Shown here: in pieces, positions 32,837 to 43,973 of the stretch
Position numbering within the stretch: position 1 is the stretch's first letter
Layout of the letters: every line of letters starts with the position of its first letter
Assembly: GCA_018287875.1 (NCBI GenBank)
Contig: JAGVVL010000001.1
Coordinates: forward strand, 5,208,001 to 5,272,000
DNA length: 64,000 nt
From: Nigrospora sphaerica
Taxonomy: Eukaryota > Ascomycota > Sordariomycetes > Amphisphaeriales > Apiosporaceae
Direction: 5' to 3'
Notes under the pieces: generated by a model
Told to the model about the DNA's origin: nothing
Databases searched by the model: none
Seen by the model: only the letters and a program-made list of their open reading frames with translations
Translations under genes and position numbers: made by a program

Positions 32837-35658
32837 TCAAATCTCCTTGACGAAGCCCACCTCGACGACGCGGTCCATGGATAGGCGGAGGTTCGCAATC
32901 TTGGCGCGCGTGTTTTCGCGGATCCACAGGAAGGTGGATAGGACGACGTGGCGGACAAGGGACGTGCCGCTCTTGATCTTCATCTGCTCCTTGCCAATGA
33001 CGTACATGACCTTGGCCGCGTACGCGCGGTCGAGGTGGCCGAGCTCCTCGCGCACGGCCGCGTCCCCGAGCTCCGCCGGCGGCGGCCGGCGCCGTACTTC
33101 TGCGGCGTCGGCGTCCCGCGCAGGGGCAACGGTAGCGACGACGGGCTGCGGCGGCTGCTTCTCGGCCGCTGTCGTCGTGGCCGAGACGGCCCCGTCGTCC
33201 GCCGTCTCGTCCGTCCCGGCCGTCGGCGGCAGCGGTCCCGTGCCCTCGCCGGCGGGCCGCGTGATGAACTTGCGGACCTGATCGTAGACGAGCGCGGCCA
33301 GGTCGGGCGAGACGACCTCGTCCATGTAGCCGTGCCGCACGACCAGGCGGTAGCAGCCGGGGATGGCGGCCAGGCGCGACACCGAGTACCGCTCGGCGTC
33401 GGGCACCGTCGGGGTCTCGACGGGGTGCAGGTGGAAGAGGATCAGGGCCTCAGGGATGGCGCCGAGCTTGGTCACGAACTGGGTGAGGACCGTGGGCGTC
33501 AGCACGCCCGTCTTGTCGAAGTAGATGCCCAGCCCGCGGACCTTGGACAGGACGCCACCGCCCCAGCGGTCGGCCAGGGCCAGGCGCCCCTCGGCGTCGG
33601 TGCTGACGAGCTGGGACGGCCGGAAGCGGTCCTCGGCCTCGGCCCGCCACTGGTTTTCCTTGCCGAACCTCCAGAGCAGGAAGACCCCGGCGAGGATGCC
33701 GGAGATGGTCAGCGTGAACCACGCCCCGTCGGGAACCTTGATTAGCGCCGAGGAGAGGTACAGCCCGTCCACGGTAGCGAAGATGAGCCAGGGGAGGAAC
33801 ACGACAAAGGGCGACAGTTTCCAGACGATGAGGGCCACGAGTGCCACCATGCACGTATCGAAGAAGGTGACGAACATGACGCACACACTAATCATTTCGT
33901 GTCAGAGAGGGTAATTCCCAACCATATGAGCGGAGACCCGGGGGTGGACGTACCCATAGGCATTACCAAGCCGGGTGGTGTTGGAGTAAACAGCCGTCAC
34001 CAGGATCGTAAGGCACATCAAGATCCAGTTCAGAAAAGGGACGTACAGCTGCCCATGGAAGGTCTTGGATGTATGGACGATCTTGACCTGCGGGCAGTAG
34101 GAGAGCTTCATAATTTGGCTCGTGAGCTGGGGAGGAGATGGGTCAGCACCGTTGCGAATCCGGGAATGACAAGCTTCTCACCTGGAAGGTCGCCGTGATG
34201 ATGGCCTGTGAAGCGACAATTGCCGCCAGTATGGCCAGAACGAGACTGGGGTAGAGCATGCCGGGCGGTAGGCAGTTGTAAAAGGGGTTCGAGTAGGCCT
34301 CGGGGTGGACGCTGATGTAGGCCGCCTGTCCGATGTAGGCCAGCAGCAAACATGGGTACGTGTAGCATATCCAACTCAGCTGGATCGCTCTCATGCTAAA
34401 GGCGCCCAGGTCGGCGAAGAGTGCTTCGACCCCCGTGAAAGCAAGCAAAACACCACCCAGCATTTTCCAGCCCTCGGTGCCGTGGTCCATGAAGAAGTGG
34501 ATGGCAAAGGAGGGAGAGAAGGCTTTCAGGACCGAGTGGTCGTACTGAACGAGGTTGTAGATGCCGAACCCGGCGTTGAAGCCGAGCCACAGGATCACAA
34601 TGGGGGCAAAGGAACTGGCAAGCCGCGTCGTGCCTAGGGGTTGCAGTAGAAAAAGCAGGACGATGATGCCACACGTCGTACCGACGACGGTGTTGCTCGA
34701 GAGGTCGGGCTTGACCACCGTCAACCCCTGAACCGCGCCGAGGACAGACTGAGCCGGGGTGAGGACGCCGTCGGCCATGACCATAGATACGGCCAGGACA
34801 CCAATGGTCTTGAGCAGGCCGCGCATGAACATGCTGTTCTCTATCCCGGACCGGATGGACTTGTTTGTGTTGTAGAGGTCCTGGGTCCGGTGCCTCTCCA
34901 TTTTGACGAGCTGCGCTTCCCGCGGGTCGCGTTCGGTAATGTTGGCCTGGTGACGACCGTCAGCAACTCTGGCGGGGTAGTATCCCTTCTTTCGAGATGG
35001 CTCACATATCTCGTGAGCAGGGAGTAGCAACTGAACGTGCCGCCCTCCCCCTCGTTGTCGGCGCGCAGGACGATCAAGACGTATTTCAGCGTCACCATGA
35101 TGGTGAGCGACCAAATCACCAGTGACAAGACCTGGACGACATCGCGCTGGCTCGGCAGATCCGTGAAGGTGGATGAGAAGACGTATAAAGGGCTACGCAG
35201 AAATGTGTTAGCCGCGGTGTACGCCACACAGGGTAGCACTGATCATGCCGTGGCCCGACATGCCTTGTTCCGATGTCACCGTAAATGACACCAGTGGATT
35301 GATATGCTAGCCTGGTTGCCACGTTCAGTACGAATTCGCGTGGCATTCTAAAGTGGCATAATCATAATCACGAGTAGGGGCGACATTACCAGAGCAGCGT
35401 CGTTCCTTTGAAGACCTGTTTCTTCCGGCCATCGTCGCGGAGCCAAGCTTCACCGTCCTCGGCGTCCCGGGCCTGGTCACCGGAGCTTCTTCCCCGGGTT
35501 GATCGCGAAGGGCCGAGGTCGTGACTGGCAGCGGTCCGGGTGCGTGACAGACTTTGCGTGCGACTGCGGGTGTGGTAAATTCCGCCTGCTTGTGCTGACA
35601 GGTCGGGTCCCTCTGACGGCAACGAGGGCTCTGCGATCCGGATTGAAGGTGCAGCCAT
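32837..35658 (-). CDS. hak-1: HAK/KUP-type high-affinity potassium transporter
   Basis: Six exons, 35658-35390, 35311-35264, 35192-35006, 34946-34182, 34126-33954 and 33887-32837, give 830 aa. A disordered N-terminus ends RKKQVFKG. Then comes the K+-transporter signature LAYQSTGVIYGDIGTSPLY, encoded across exons 2 and 3. About twelve membrane segments follow, including GGTFSCYSLLTRY, MVMADGVLTPAQSVLGA, FTGVEALFADLGAF and GQAAYI. The hydrophilic C-terminal domain holds GLGIYFDKTG and a low-complexity insert. The protein drives proton-coupled K+ uptake at the plasma membrane under potassium limitation. The intron after exon 2 uses a GC donor (AAG|GCATGT). No GT donor gives the conserved GTSPLY. 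All other introns are GT-AG. Confidence 0.94.
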
Positions 35659-36876
35659 GGGCGTAAAGCACGACGCTCAGAAGGCCGGTCCCGGGAGAAG
35701 ATAGGCAAGGAGCCGTGCAAGAGCGTCCAGGTGTGTGTACCTACGTAAAAGAAGGTAGGGACAGAACGGGATGGCAGGAGCATACGCAGCACGAGTGGCG
35801 CTTCTGCCAGCAGGTATTAAAACTGCTCTCCCCCCTGCGCGACGAGCAACCCCCCGCGCCAGCCAACGTCACCAAGGGATACGGAAGACCCGACGGACAT
35901 AGATGACGGCTCGGCGTGAGCGCCATGCCAGCCCCTGCTGGAGCGGGCGAGGGAGTCCGCATCGGCTGCGGAGATGACCGCTGGCTTCGACATGGATGGC
36001 TGATGTGCGCCTCCCTGACCCTCTAAAGGCAGCAAGAGCGGCGCATGGGCGTGTTGGGATGTTCCGAGAGAAACGCTATCAGCCACGCCAACGGTCTAGA
36101 ACCCAGCCCCAAACCAATTCGCGGCGGTAAACCCGCTGGAGAAGTAGCGAGAGGGGCTTTTCATAGACAAGCTTTACCAGGATCTCAGGTATTTTAAGGT
36201 TTGGCCGGGCCATTCACAGCCCTGGGACCCTTGAAACCGCCCGACGCGCATATGGCCTGTGAAAGATTAGGATGCGTGATTTTCTTCCATGCCACGTGGA
36301 AACGACATTGTGTTTTCGGTCATATCAATTGGGCAGCCAGGGGGGGGATCGTGGGAAACCCCCACTGGGAGGTGCTTGATTCGGTAGGGACTCACATAGT
36401 AGTTCTCTGGATAGTCTCTTCCCCTCACCCCCCCCCTCTTCTCTGCTCCCATGCGCGGGGGCGGGGATCACATCCAACCTTGCCCTAAGATAAGCACCTA
36501 TCCTGGCCCAGAGCGTGCCTATTCGCACACACGTCCAAATGTCAATAAGTACTTACTCGGGCACTCGCGTGGCAAAGCACAGGGTATGCCATTCGTTATG
36601 CATCGTCTCCGAGACTGGTAACAATCGGCCATGCGTAAAACATGTTCCTACAGAGTAGAAGACGTACTCGACGCGTACCCGGAAGCAAGGGGTTGGCATG
36701 TAGTTGGTGCAAAGCGCGGCGCAAGCACTGAGCACTGGCCCATCCGATTCTCACATGCTCGAGGTTGGGTCGCGCTCTCGTCGGGAATTTACCCAATGGG
36801 CCGTTTTATTGATTCTCCTCCTTTTTTTTCTTCTCCTTCTGCGCCTTTCTGACTTGTCCACGCAATCAGTCGCTTT
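35659..36876. other. Spacer between HAK and aminotransferase genes
   Basis: Upstream region of the HAK gene and downstream region of the aminotransferase gene. No gene is recognised. ORFs are under 100 codons. Confidence 0.5.
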
Positions 36877-38255
36877 TTAGTCCATTTGGTCGACCGTTTG
36901 GCCGTTCCCGTTGCTCGCCTGGGACACCCCCTCTGCTTTCTGGCCATCTTCCGCACTCACGGCGGCACACCAGCCGAAGTTATCCTCAACCTTGCCCAGC
37001 TGGATGGCCTTGAGTTGTGTAAGCAGCTTCAGGCAGATGGGTCCGGCATCCTCCTGGCTCTCCTCGATGTACGTGACCTTCTCTGATCCAGCATCGCTCG
37101 ACACCCGCTGGTGGTCTCTTGACGTAGACGACATGGAGCCGGGCGACGACGGTGCCACGCGGCGCGTGATGGAGCGAATGGGGACCAGGGCCGCGGCCGT
37201 GCCGGCAGCCATGACCTCGGAGAATTGCGGCAGCTCGCCGTATTTAATCTGTGAGACGGGGTCAGCAATCTGCTGGGCGGATAGATGCTGGGGCTTGTTC
37301 GAGCCAACTCACCGATCGTTTCTCGACCTTCCAACCAAAGCTGCGGCCGATCTCCTGGATGCTGTCCGAGGTCACGCTATCAATCACGGCCTTGGAGTCG
37401 GGCACGACGAGAGTGATATCCTCCCCGTTCTTAATGGCACCGATGAAGCCGCTGGTGCTGAACTCGTCCACTTCGGAGTGCGTGGCACTGTCGAGGTGGA
37501 GGGTGATGCCGTATCCCTCGTTGCGGGCCTTCTCGCTCCACCGCAGCACCGGCGCATAGTTGCCGCCCACCTTGGCACTTCCGGTGCCGTTGGGGGCGGC
37601 GCGGTCAAAGTCGTCGAGGACCAGGGCGTTGACGGGGTGGGTGCCGTGGTAGACGCCCGTGGGTAGCACGTAAACGCAGAACATGTACTCCTCCGGGGGG
37701 CTCAGGCCCAGCTGAGCGCTGGAGCCGTAGACCTGGGGACGGATGTACATGGCGGCGCCCGTCTCGTGCGGCGGGACGTAGCCGGCATTCAGGGAGACGG
37801 CGGCCTTGACTGCGTCGACGAACAGGTCCTCGGGCACGGGCGGGACCGAGATGGACTCGGCCGAGTGCTGCAGGCGCCGGGCGTTACGGTCCGGGCGGAA
37901 GATCTGGATGTCGCCCGAGGGCGTGCGGAAGGCCTTGAGGCCCTCGTAGGCCTGCTGGCCGTAATTGAGGGCCGGGGCCATGCCGTGGATGCGGATGAAG
38001 GGGTCCGCGACAAACTTCAAGGGCGACCATTGTCCCGTCTTGACCGAGTAGTGGGACTCGATGTGACCGTTAACTGCAGGGCGATGCACACGTCAGTCAG
38101 TTCGGAAGATGCCGCGGCGGCTACCGCCTTCTGTCGCTGCCACAACCGCAGTGGTCGAGGAGGGCGCGTCATGGCGCGCACGTACCTTCGCGGACGCGGA
38201 ATCCAACGTTTGACCAGTCAATGGTGTTGACGGGCGGTGGGGGGAAAGCAGCCAT
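36877..38255 (-). CDS. Branched-chain amino-acid aminotransferase (fold-type IV PLP enzyme)
   Basis: Exons 38255-38186, 38073-37313 and 37248-36877 encode 400 aa. Motifs in order are HYSVKTGQWSPLKFV, LNYGQQAYEGLKAFR, FRPDRNARRL, the PLP Schiff-base Lys191 in GSAKVGGNYAP, the E-V-DEFSTSGF loop and, across the last intron, EKRSIKYGELPQF. The enzyme interconverts branched-chain amino acids and their 2-oxo acids. No mitochondrial presequence is evident (MAAFPPPPVNTIDW), so a cytosolic isoform is likely. The C-terminal 90 residues carry a Ser/Glu-rich insert (about SMSSTSRDHQRVSSDAGSEK) and a polar tail beyond the usual family end. These may mark a specialised paralogue. Intron phases are 1 and 0. 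Confidence 0.93.
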
Positions 38256-39048
38256 GGCGACGGACGAGGCACGGTTTTGGTCGGGATCGGGTGGTGCAAC
38301 AGAACCGTTTGTGGGGGGAGTTTGGTGGTGACGAGGACAATGATGAGATGGGTCGACGAAGCGCTAGATGGATTGCTCAATCGTAGCAAGCAACCCCGAC
38401 CAAAAGACCCCTTCACCGGCTTCGGAGCCGGTCCATGGTCGTTGACGGATCCCAGTCATACCAAGGGCGCCGTCAGGTAAGTCTCTGTGGGTACGAAAAA
38501 GAAGTGCCGATCCTGCACCTACCCATGCCCATGCATACCTCATCGTCTTTGAGATCTCCCACTTGTTTACCTAGGTATTTCGTAGGGACCCGTACCCAGG
38601 GCGCATAGACTGGGGTTGTTGCTCGCTAGGTGCTGTCAGTTTCTGGCTTTTAATGCCGTGTGCTGTTAGAGTTGCCGCCAGCCGATCTCGGCGTCGCGGG
38701 GCATTTTGACGATGTTGGATGGTGGGCAAATGGAGGGGCAGCAAAACGGGGAGGTTGCAACTAATAAAACTCTGTGCAGCGCCGAGGAGAATTACTTGTA
38801 AGGCATGTACCTACGGAATGGGATGTGGCTCGGGTGTGCCTTACATAATGGGCGGCATAGATCCGAGGCCGCTGCAGAACTGGTGGCACGACAATGGGAT
38901 GCATATGTCCCTGCATAAAAAGGACCCCGCCCGTATGAAACAACCATAGGTAATAAATAACCCGTGGTATAAGTACGTCCTCCCACCAATACCCTTTTCT
39001 AACCATCCCAACCTCAACCACCAACAGCCATATGTTTCCAGGCCGTCA
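38256..39048. other. Spacer between aminotransferase and MFS genes
   Basis: Promoter side of the aminotransferase gene and 3' side of the MFS gene. TACCTA/TAGGTA-like motifs occur at about 38515-38575 and 38810. No gene is seen. Confidence 0.45.
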
Positions 39049-40796
39049 TCACAGGATAATGCGCCAGTGAGCCTGCACATGACGGGCTTTGGCTCCGTAC
39101 ATAATGAGCAGCAAGGCGCCGAGGGCGACGATGCCCACGAAAATGCCGGCCTGGGTCCCGAAGCAATTCACGTACCCGGCCTCCTCGGTCCAGGGCACGA
39201 TGCCGTACAGAAACCCGAACGCCACGATGTTCTTGAGGCCTGGCGTGGAATTGCGTTAGCGGCGCGGTCGTCGGGAACTCGTGGGAAAGAGGGGGTACAC
39301 TCACCATTCACCAGCATGAGGGCGTCGGCATTCACCGGTAACACGCAGTCGCTGACGTACACCATGGTGATGGTCGGAACGGCCGTCAGTGCGAAGCTCA
39401 CCATGCCGTAACCAAAAAACAAACTGATCCAGTGCAGCTTCTCCTCGACGCCGTACCCGAACACCAGGCATCCCGCCCCGGTGATGAGCGTGGGCAATAC
39501 CAGGAGCCACAGGCGACTCTCCGGCTCGAAAATGCCCCCGTTCTGCCGCGCCTTCCAGTCACTGTATACATCGACGAGCCAGCCGCCAGCGTAGGCGCCC
39601 GCTATGTTGCCCAAGAAGCCGGCGATATTGATGAGGCCATTCATCATGGGCGACCAGTTGTACGGCGGGGCTTGCAGGACGAAGGGGTTCAAGATGTTGA
39701 CGGCCACAGTTAACACCAGCGCGACAGCATATCCGAGGAACGCATAAGTGACGCAAGGGTAGACGATCATGGGAAGCGGTCGGAGGAAAGACTTGACAAA
39801 GCTGATGTCGGGCGCCGTGCCGCTCCACAGGGATAGCTCTTGCAAGTACGTCTTCTTCGGCACTGTGGCTTGCGGCGCCGCCACGGGTGATTCCATGGGC
39901 GGTGCGGCATAGAGCTGGCCTTGGGAATCTTCGCCACCGGACATCTCCTTGGCCGCGCTGGGCGACGCCTGGGACAGCTGGCCCGAGGACAAAATGGGGA
40001 ACCGGGTCGAGCGCTCGGGTGTATTGAGATCCTCATTCCGATAATAGCGCGTCTCGGGCACGAAAAGCAGCACAGCGAGGAAGTTAATGGCCGTCAGGAT
40101 GACGGTGATCCATTTGTGCCACCGCCATGACAAGCCCTGCAGGGTGAAGCCGCAAAACAACGGCCCGATGGTGTTACCTCCGCTGATGGCGTTCATATAG
40201 ATGCCCGTCTTGGCGCCGCGCTCATGGAGGAAGTAGAGGTCGTTGACGATGCTGACCCCTAGCGCCTCGGTCGAGCTGCCGGCAAAAGCCCCGATGATGT
40301 TGCTCCAAAGCAGGCTCCTGAACCCCTGCGCTGTGGCCCCCCAGATGGAGCACACGGTCAACAGCAGGCTCGCGAAGACGAAAACGGGCCGCTTGCCAAA
40401 GTAATTCGCCATGGGCACCCAGAAGAAGTTGAAGGCCTGCGACTGTCAGCGAGGGCGCCCGTACCGCTACACGCCTGGACTTACACCCAGCACTAGAATG
40501 GGCCAGAGAAGCAAGTCGCTGGTCTCGGCCATGGTCTTGTCGAACTCGATTGACAGGTGATAAAAGGCCGGCGCCAGACCGCCGATGCCGTAATTGGTCA
40601 GGAAGGTGAAGGCACAAACCGACGCGAAGGCGACATGTTTCTTCCAAGCCGGCCATCGCAGCGGATCGTTCGGGTCGTGCTTGTTGGGCCGTGGGACCAG
40701 GACCACCAAGTCGGACTCGGCGTCGACATTGCTGACTTTGTGCAGCTGTACCGTCCCCTCGCTTTTGTCCAGCTCGTGGAGGGTGTGAAGCCGCAT
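39049..40796 (-). CDS. MFS transporter, DHA1-like
   Basis: Exons 40796-40485, 40436-39305 and 39239-39049 encode 544 aa. The N-terminal tail ends NDPLRWPAWKKHVAF before the first membrane helix (FTFLTNYGIGGLAPAFY), the usual entry of fungal DHA1 drug:proton antiporter-like carriers. AFNFFWVPMANYFGKRPVF is the loop 2-3 signature. About twelve helices are present, with a central cytosolic loop of about 90 residues rich in Ser, Gln and Pro. The C-terminus (NCFGTQAGIFVGIVALGALL) follows the last intron. Substrate unknown. It lies next to the aminotransferase on the same strand, but no functional link is shown. The start at 40796 was chosen as the first ATG. A short upstream exon cannot be ruled out. 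Confidence 0.9.
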
Positions 40797-41879
40797 GCCG
40801 GGCGTTAGTCTGCGGGGGTTCTCGGCCGTCCCGAGCAAAACCGTCAACGACGAAAAGCTTGCTTCAGCAGACACAGCGGCCTTAGTTATACGAGTTCATG
40901 ACCCAGCTCCAAAACCAGGTAGTGTCGCTCGGGGCCGAGGAAGAAAAACTGGAATCCCCGCTCTCGGACGCGGTGGCTGGCGGCGGGTTTCCCTGTGGCA
41001 TCGAGTCTCTGGGGTCGCTTGGGCGCTGCAGACTATAGAAACTGCAGCAACGTGACAACGCCAGTGCCGCTAGATGAAAAGAAACGTCCCGCCGCTATTT
41101 AATAATCCGCGGCCGTGAACCCATGCTGGCTTTCGGGCGGTGGTACGCGGGCGCCCGATCGACAACCCCCGATTGGTTCACTGCAGAGCGGACATGTCTC
41201 GTACTCTGTTTCCTCCGGACTTTGTTGGGGGAGTTCTTAACGCCTGGATCGGCTTTTACCCCCCACCACCCAACGTTGGGCGCCGCGCTGACTCAGCGAT
41301 AACCGACTATATGATAGTGTTCGACCCCTGATGCTAAAACGACCACCGGGCGCGGCCCGGCCGCGGTGGAAACCTTCCAAGCCATGTCCCGCTCCCAAAT
41401 TCTGACGACGGACATCCGATCACCCCCTGCTCCAGGCGAAGAAGACTGGTTCTGGCAATACTTACCCTTGAAACCCCAGATTTCCCTCCCCCCCCTGCAG
41501 GCATGCATTAAGTCCGTCAGGCACGGCCATTCGCTGGTCAAACCGTGGGCGAGGAGGTATCAGTCCTGGCCGCGGGTTGTTAAACCATAACTCTCTATCC
41601 TAGCACACGCCTCCCTTGCATAGCTCGATCCTCTACGCTCGACAGATCCTTCGCTGGCGAATTTGTAAGCCCAAACGGCCTGCATACTTCCACACCGACC
41701 CTGAACGGCGGGCCTTTCATTTTCCCTTTACGGTGTGTAAGCACACCGGCGCAGAATATGTCGATTGACTCGGTCCGCACGCAACAAAGGAAAAACACAC
41801 ACATAAAGGCCCGGCAACTGACTTCCCCGTCGCTTCGATATTCTCGGTCCTTTCCATCCCGCCGCCAGGCCCAGGGCAC
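40797..41879. other. Spacer upstream of MFS gene
   Basis: Promoter region of the MFS gene. No recognised gene. Confidence 0.45.
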
Positions 41880-43144
41880 TCAGCCAGAGGGGGGTGAAGG
41901 CGGCCGCCGCCGCGCTGGTGGGCGCCGGCGGGGATGGATCGCCCGTGCTGTCGGCCCCGCGCCCGAGGTGGGCACCGGCGTAGCGGACCCGTGATGGGCC
42001 AAGATGATCATGGGGGAGTACTCGACGCCCACAAGCATTTCGACCTCCTCGGTTTCGAGGGTCCTCGTCTCCGGCCGGACGGACACCGGCGTCTTCCCGA
42101 CTACCCTCTTGCGGAGTTAGCAAGTCCCCCCCAAAACCATGGGTTCGCGGGGCCGGTTGCGGGGCACCCCCGGGGCCCGGACGCCAGGGACACAATGTGA
42201 CGGAGATTCCGACCGGGGGGGATTGGTCGGGAAAACGGGACTAAAAGGCACCGGGGGCTGCTTACACGAATACACCAAACCAGTGGCGGTGGCCCAAAGA
42301 CATTGTAGGTCGTGTTGACGGGCTCAGAGTCGAGAGAGTCGCTGCCGTGGACGAAGTTGGGACAGGCCATCGAGATGGGGAAATGTGGAAGCCGGCTGCG
42401 GCAATTGGCGTAGATGTCGGCCGCCATGGAGCTGTAGCCATGCGGATACGCCCGCACAGGGGTCAGTCAAGTCACCTCGGCGACGCACGGGAGGGAGCAC
42501 CCCACGGACCTTGGGCTGCACATGACCAACGTCTCCTCGGGGTCCAGGGCCCCCAGGAACTGGTTGTTGTCGGGGTTGTAGCTCAGCAGCTAAGCGAGGG
42601 CGACCGTCGGCGGCGCCGTCGGCAGGGCAAACGCGGGCCCCGAGCCTGTCAGGGTCCCCTCGGCGTCCCGGCCGGCCAGTCCCACCGTGGCCCCTACGTC
42701 CCGTCTCGCGTATTAACCGTCTGCTTCGCCTCCCGGACGCGCACAGCGGGCCCCCAAGGAAGAGAGCGCGCGCTCACAGTTGGACGGACACGCCACGCCC
42801 GGCGAGTAATACAACAGCGTGCCGGCGCCCGGTGTGACCACGGACCGGCCGAGCCACGCCTCGAAGGCGGCCCCCGAAGGAAGGCAGCCGGCGTAGGAGA
42901 AGTCCCGGTTGCAGGAGAGCGGCATGTACAGGTCATCGGGTGGGCCTCGGCCGTATGCCAGGAACGCCCGGGCCGCCTGCGTCGCGCACGACGCCGGAGG
43001 CGTGTAAGTGGTCGTGAGGGGGCCAGGTTGCTGAGCGTATACTCCGAGAGGGTAGCAGACGGCATCGTGTTTCTTGTGTGAGCCAGACGGGCAGCCCTTA
43101 GCGCGTGCGCTGTCAAAGATGGACGGGTGGACGACCAGTAGTCC
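41880..43144 (-). pseudogene. Broken gene for a fungal cell-surface/secreted protein
   Basis: Exon-like blocks with proper splice sites line up. Block A ends at 42778 (PGPLTTTYTPPASC; YYSPGVACPSNW). Block B is 42693-42510 (WATVGLAGRDAEGTLTGSG; LLSYNPDNNQF; DPEETLVMCSP). Block C is 42431-42266 (SSMAADIYANC; VNTTYNVFGPPPLVW). Block D starts at 42107 (TPVSVRPETRT; VEYSPMIILAHH). This is the architecture of ascomycete Cys-containing surface proteins. Three lesions are seen. No start codon or signal peptide can be found for block A. Block B has an in-frame TAG at 42592-42590. At a four-G run (41958-41955) the frame ending in a hydrophobic GPI-like tail (TPLWLSALGLAAG) is shifted from block D. Some lesions could be sequence errors or unrecognised splicing. 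Confidence 0.5.
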
Positions 43145-43156
43145 TCAATATATAGA

Positions 43157-43189
<33 letters not shown>

Positions 43190-43973
43190 GTGTATAGATG
43201 TCGAACAGCTAACAAACTAGTCATTGTTGCTTTTCGTTACCTATTCTGCCTAATTGCTAAGCTATTCTGCATCGTCACCTGGTTAGCACGCTGACTTGGT
43301 ACTGGTGGGTTTCTTAGCGAGCTTACTCTCCGTCCACCTTCCGCTTCGTGGGCCCGGCCTTGCCCATCTGCGCTGGCCTCTGATCTTGGCAACAACTCCC
43401 CCTGCAACACGAGTACGGAAATTGACCATGCCAAGTTGGTGCCGCTCATCCTTCATGCTCGAGAATCCTACACCAAGTCCGGGGTATCATTCCCCAGAGG
43501 GGCTGTGCAGGCACACCCATGTAATTGGGGCCAAGACTTGCACTAGACATGCATGCTATCCCGACTCCGCAGACTTGCTGGTGTTTCGGGCGTATACCGC
43601 ATCCAGTCTACTACCACTTTCAGTTCACATTGGGCTCGCGTTTCCCCCTTCTTTCTAAACCTCGCGCCGTCATCCCGTGAACGATCGTCGGGACTCTGGG
43701 CGCAATGGAGCAAAATGGGGACCGTATGAGCAGGCAGAGGAAATCATTGCTAGCTGGCTCTCGGATAACCGGTACAATGCTGAACGGAACCGTGCCATGG
43801 CCGTGCCACTGCGTGTTCATATGATTAAAATACGCTTCATGCTTTTCCCACCACCAACGCCATGCTGCCTCGTCTACCTGGCCTTGTATTCATACAAACA
43901 ATTCCCGTCTCGCAGCCTCGCGCCCCCAGACAGCACATGCCGTCCAGGTACTATATACTGCCACCTTATCCGC
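43145..43973. other. Spacer with TG microsatellite
   Basis: A TG repeat (about 43157-43193) lies just upstream of the broken surface-protein gene. The rest is the 3' flank of the trehalose synthase gene. No gene is seen. Confidence 0.5.
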
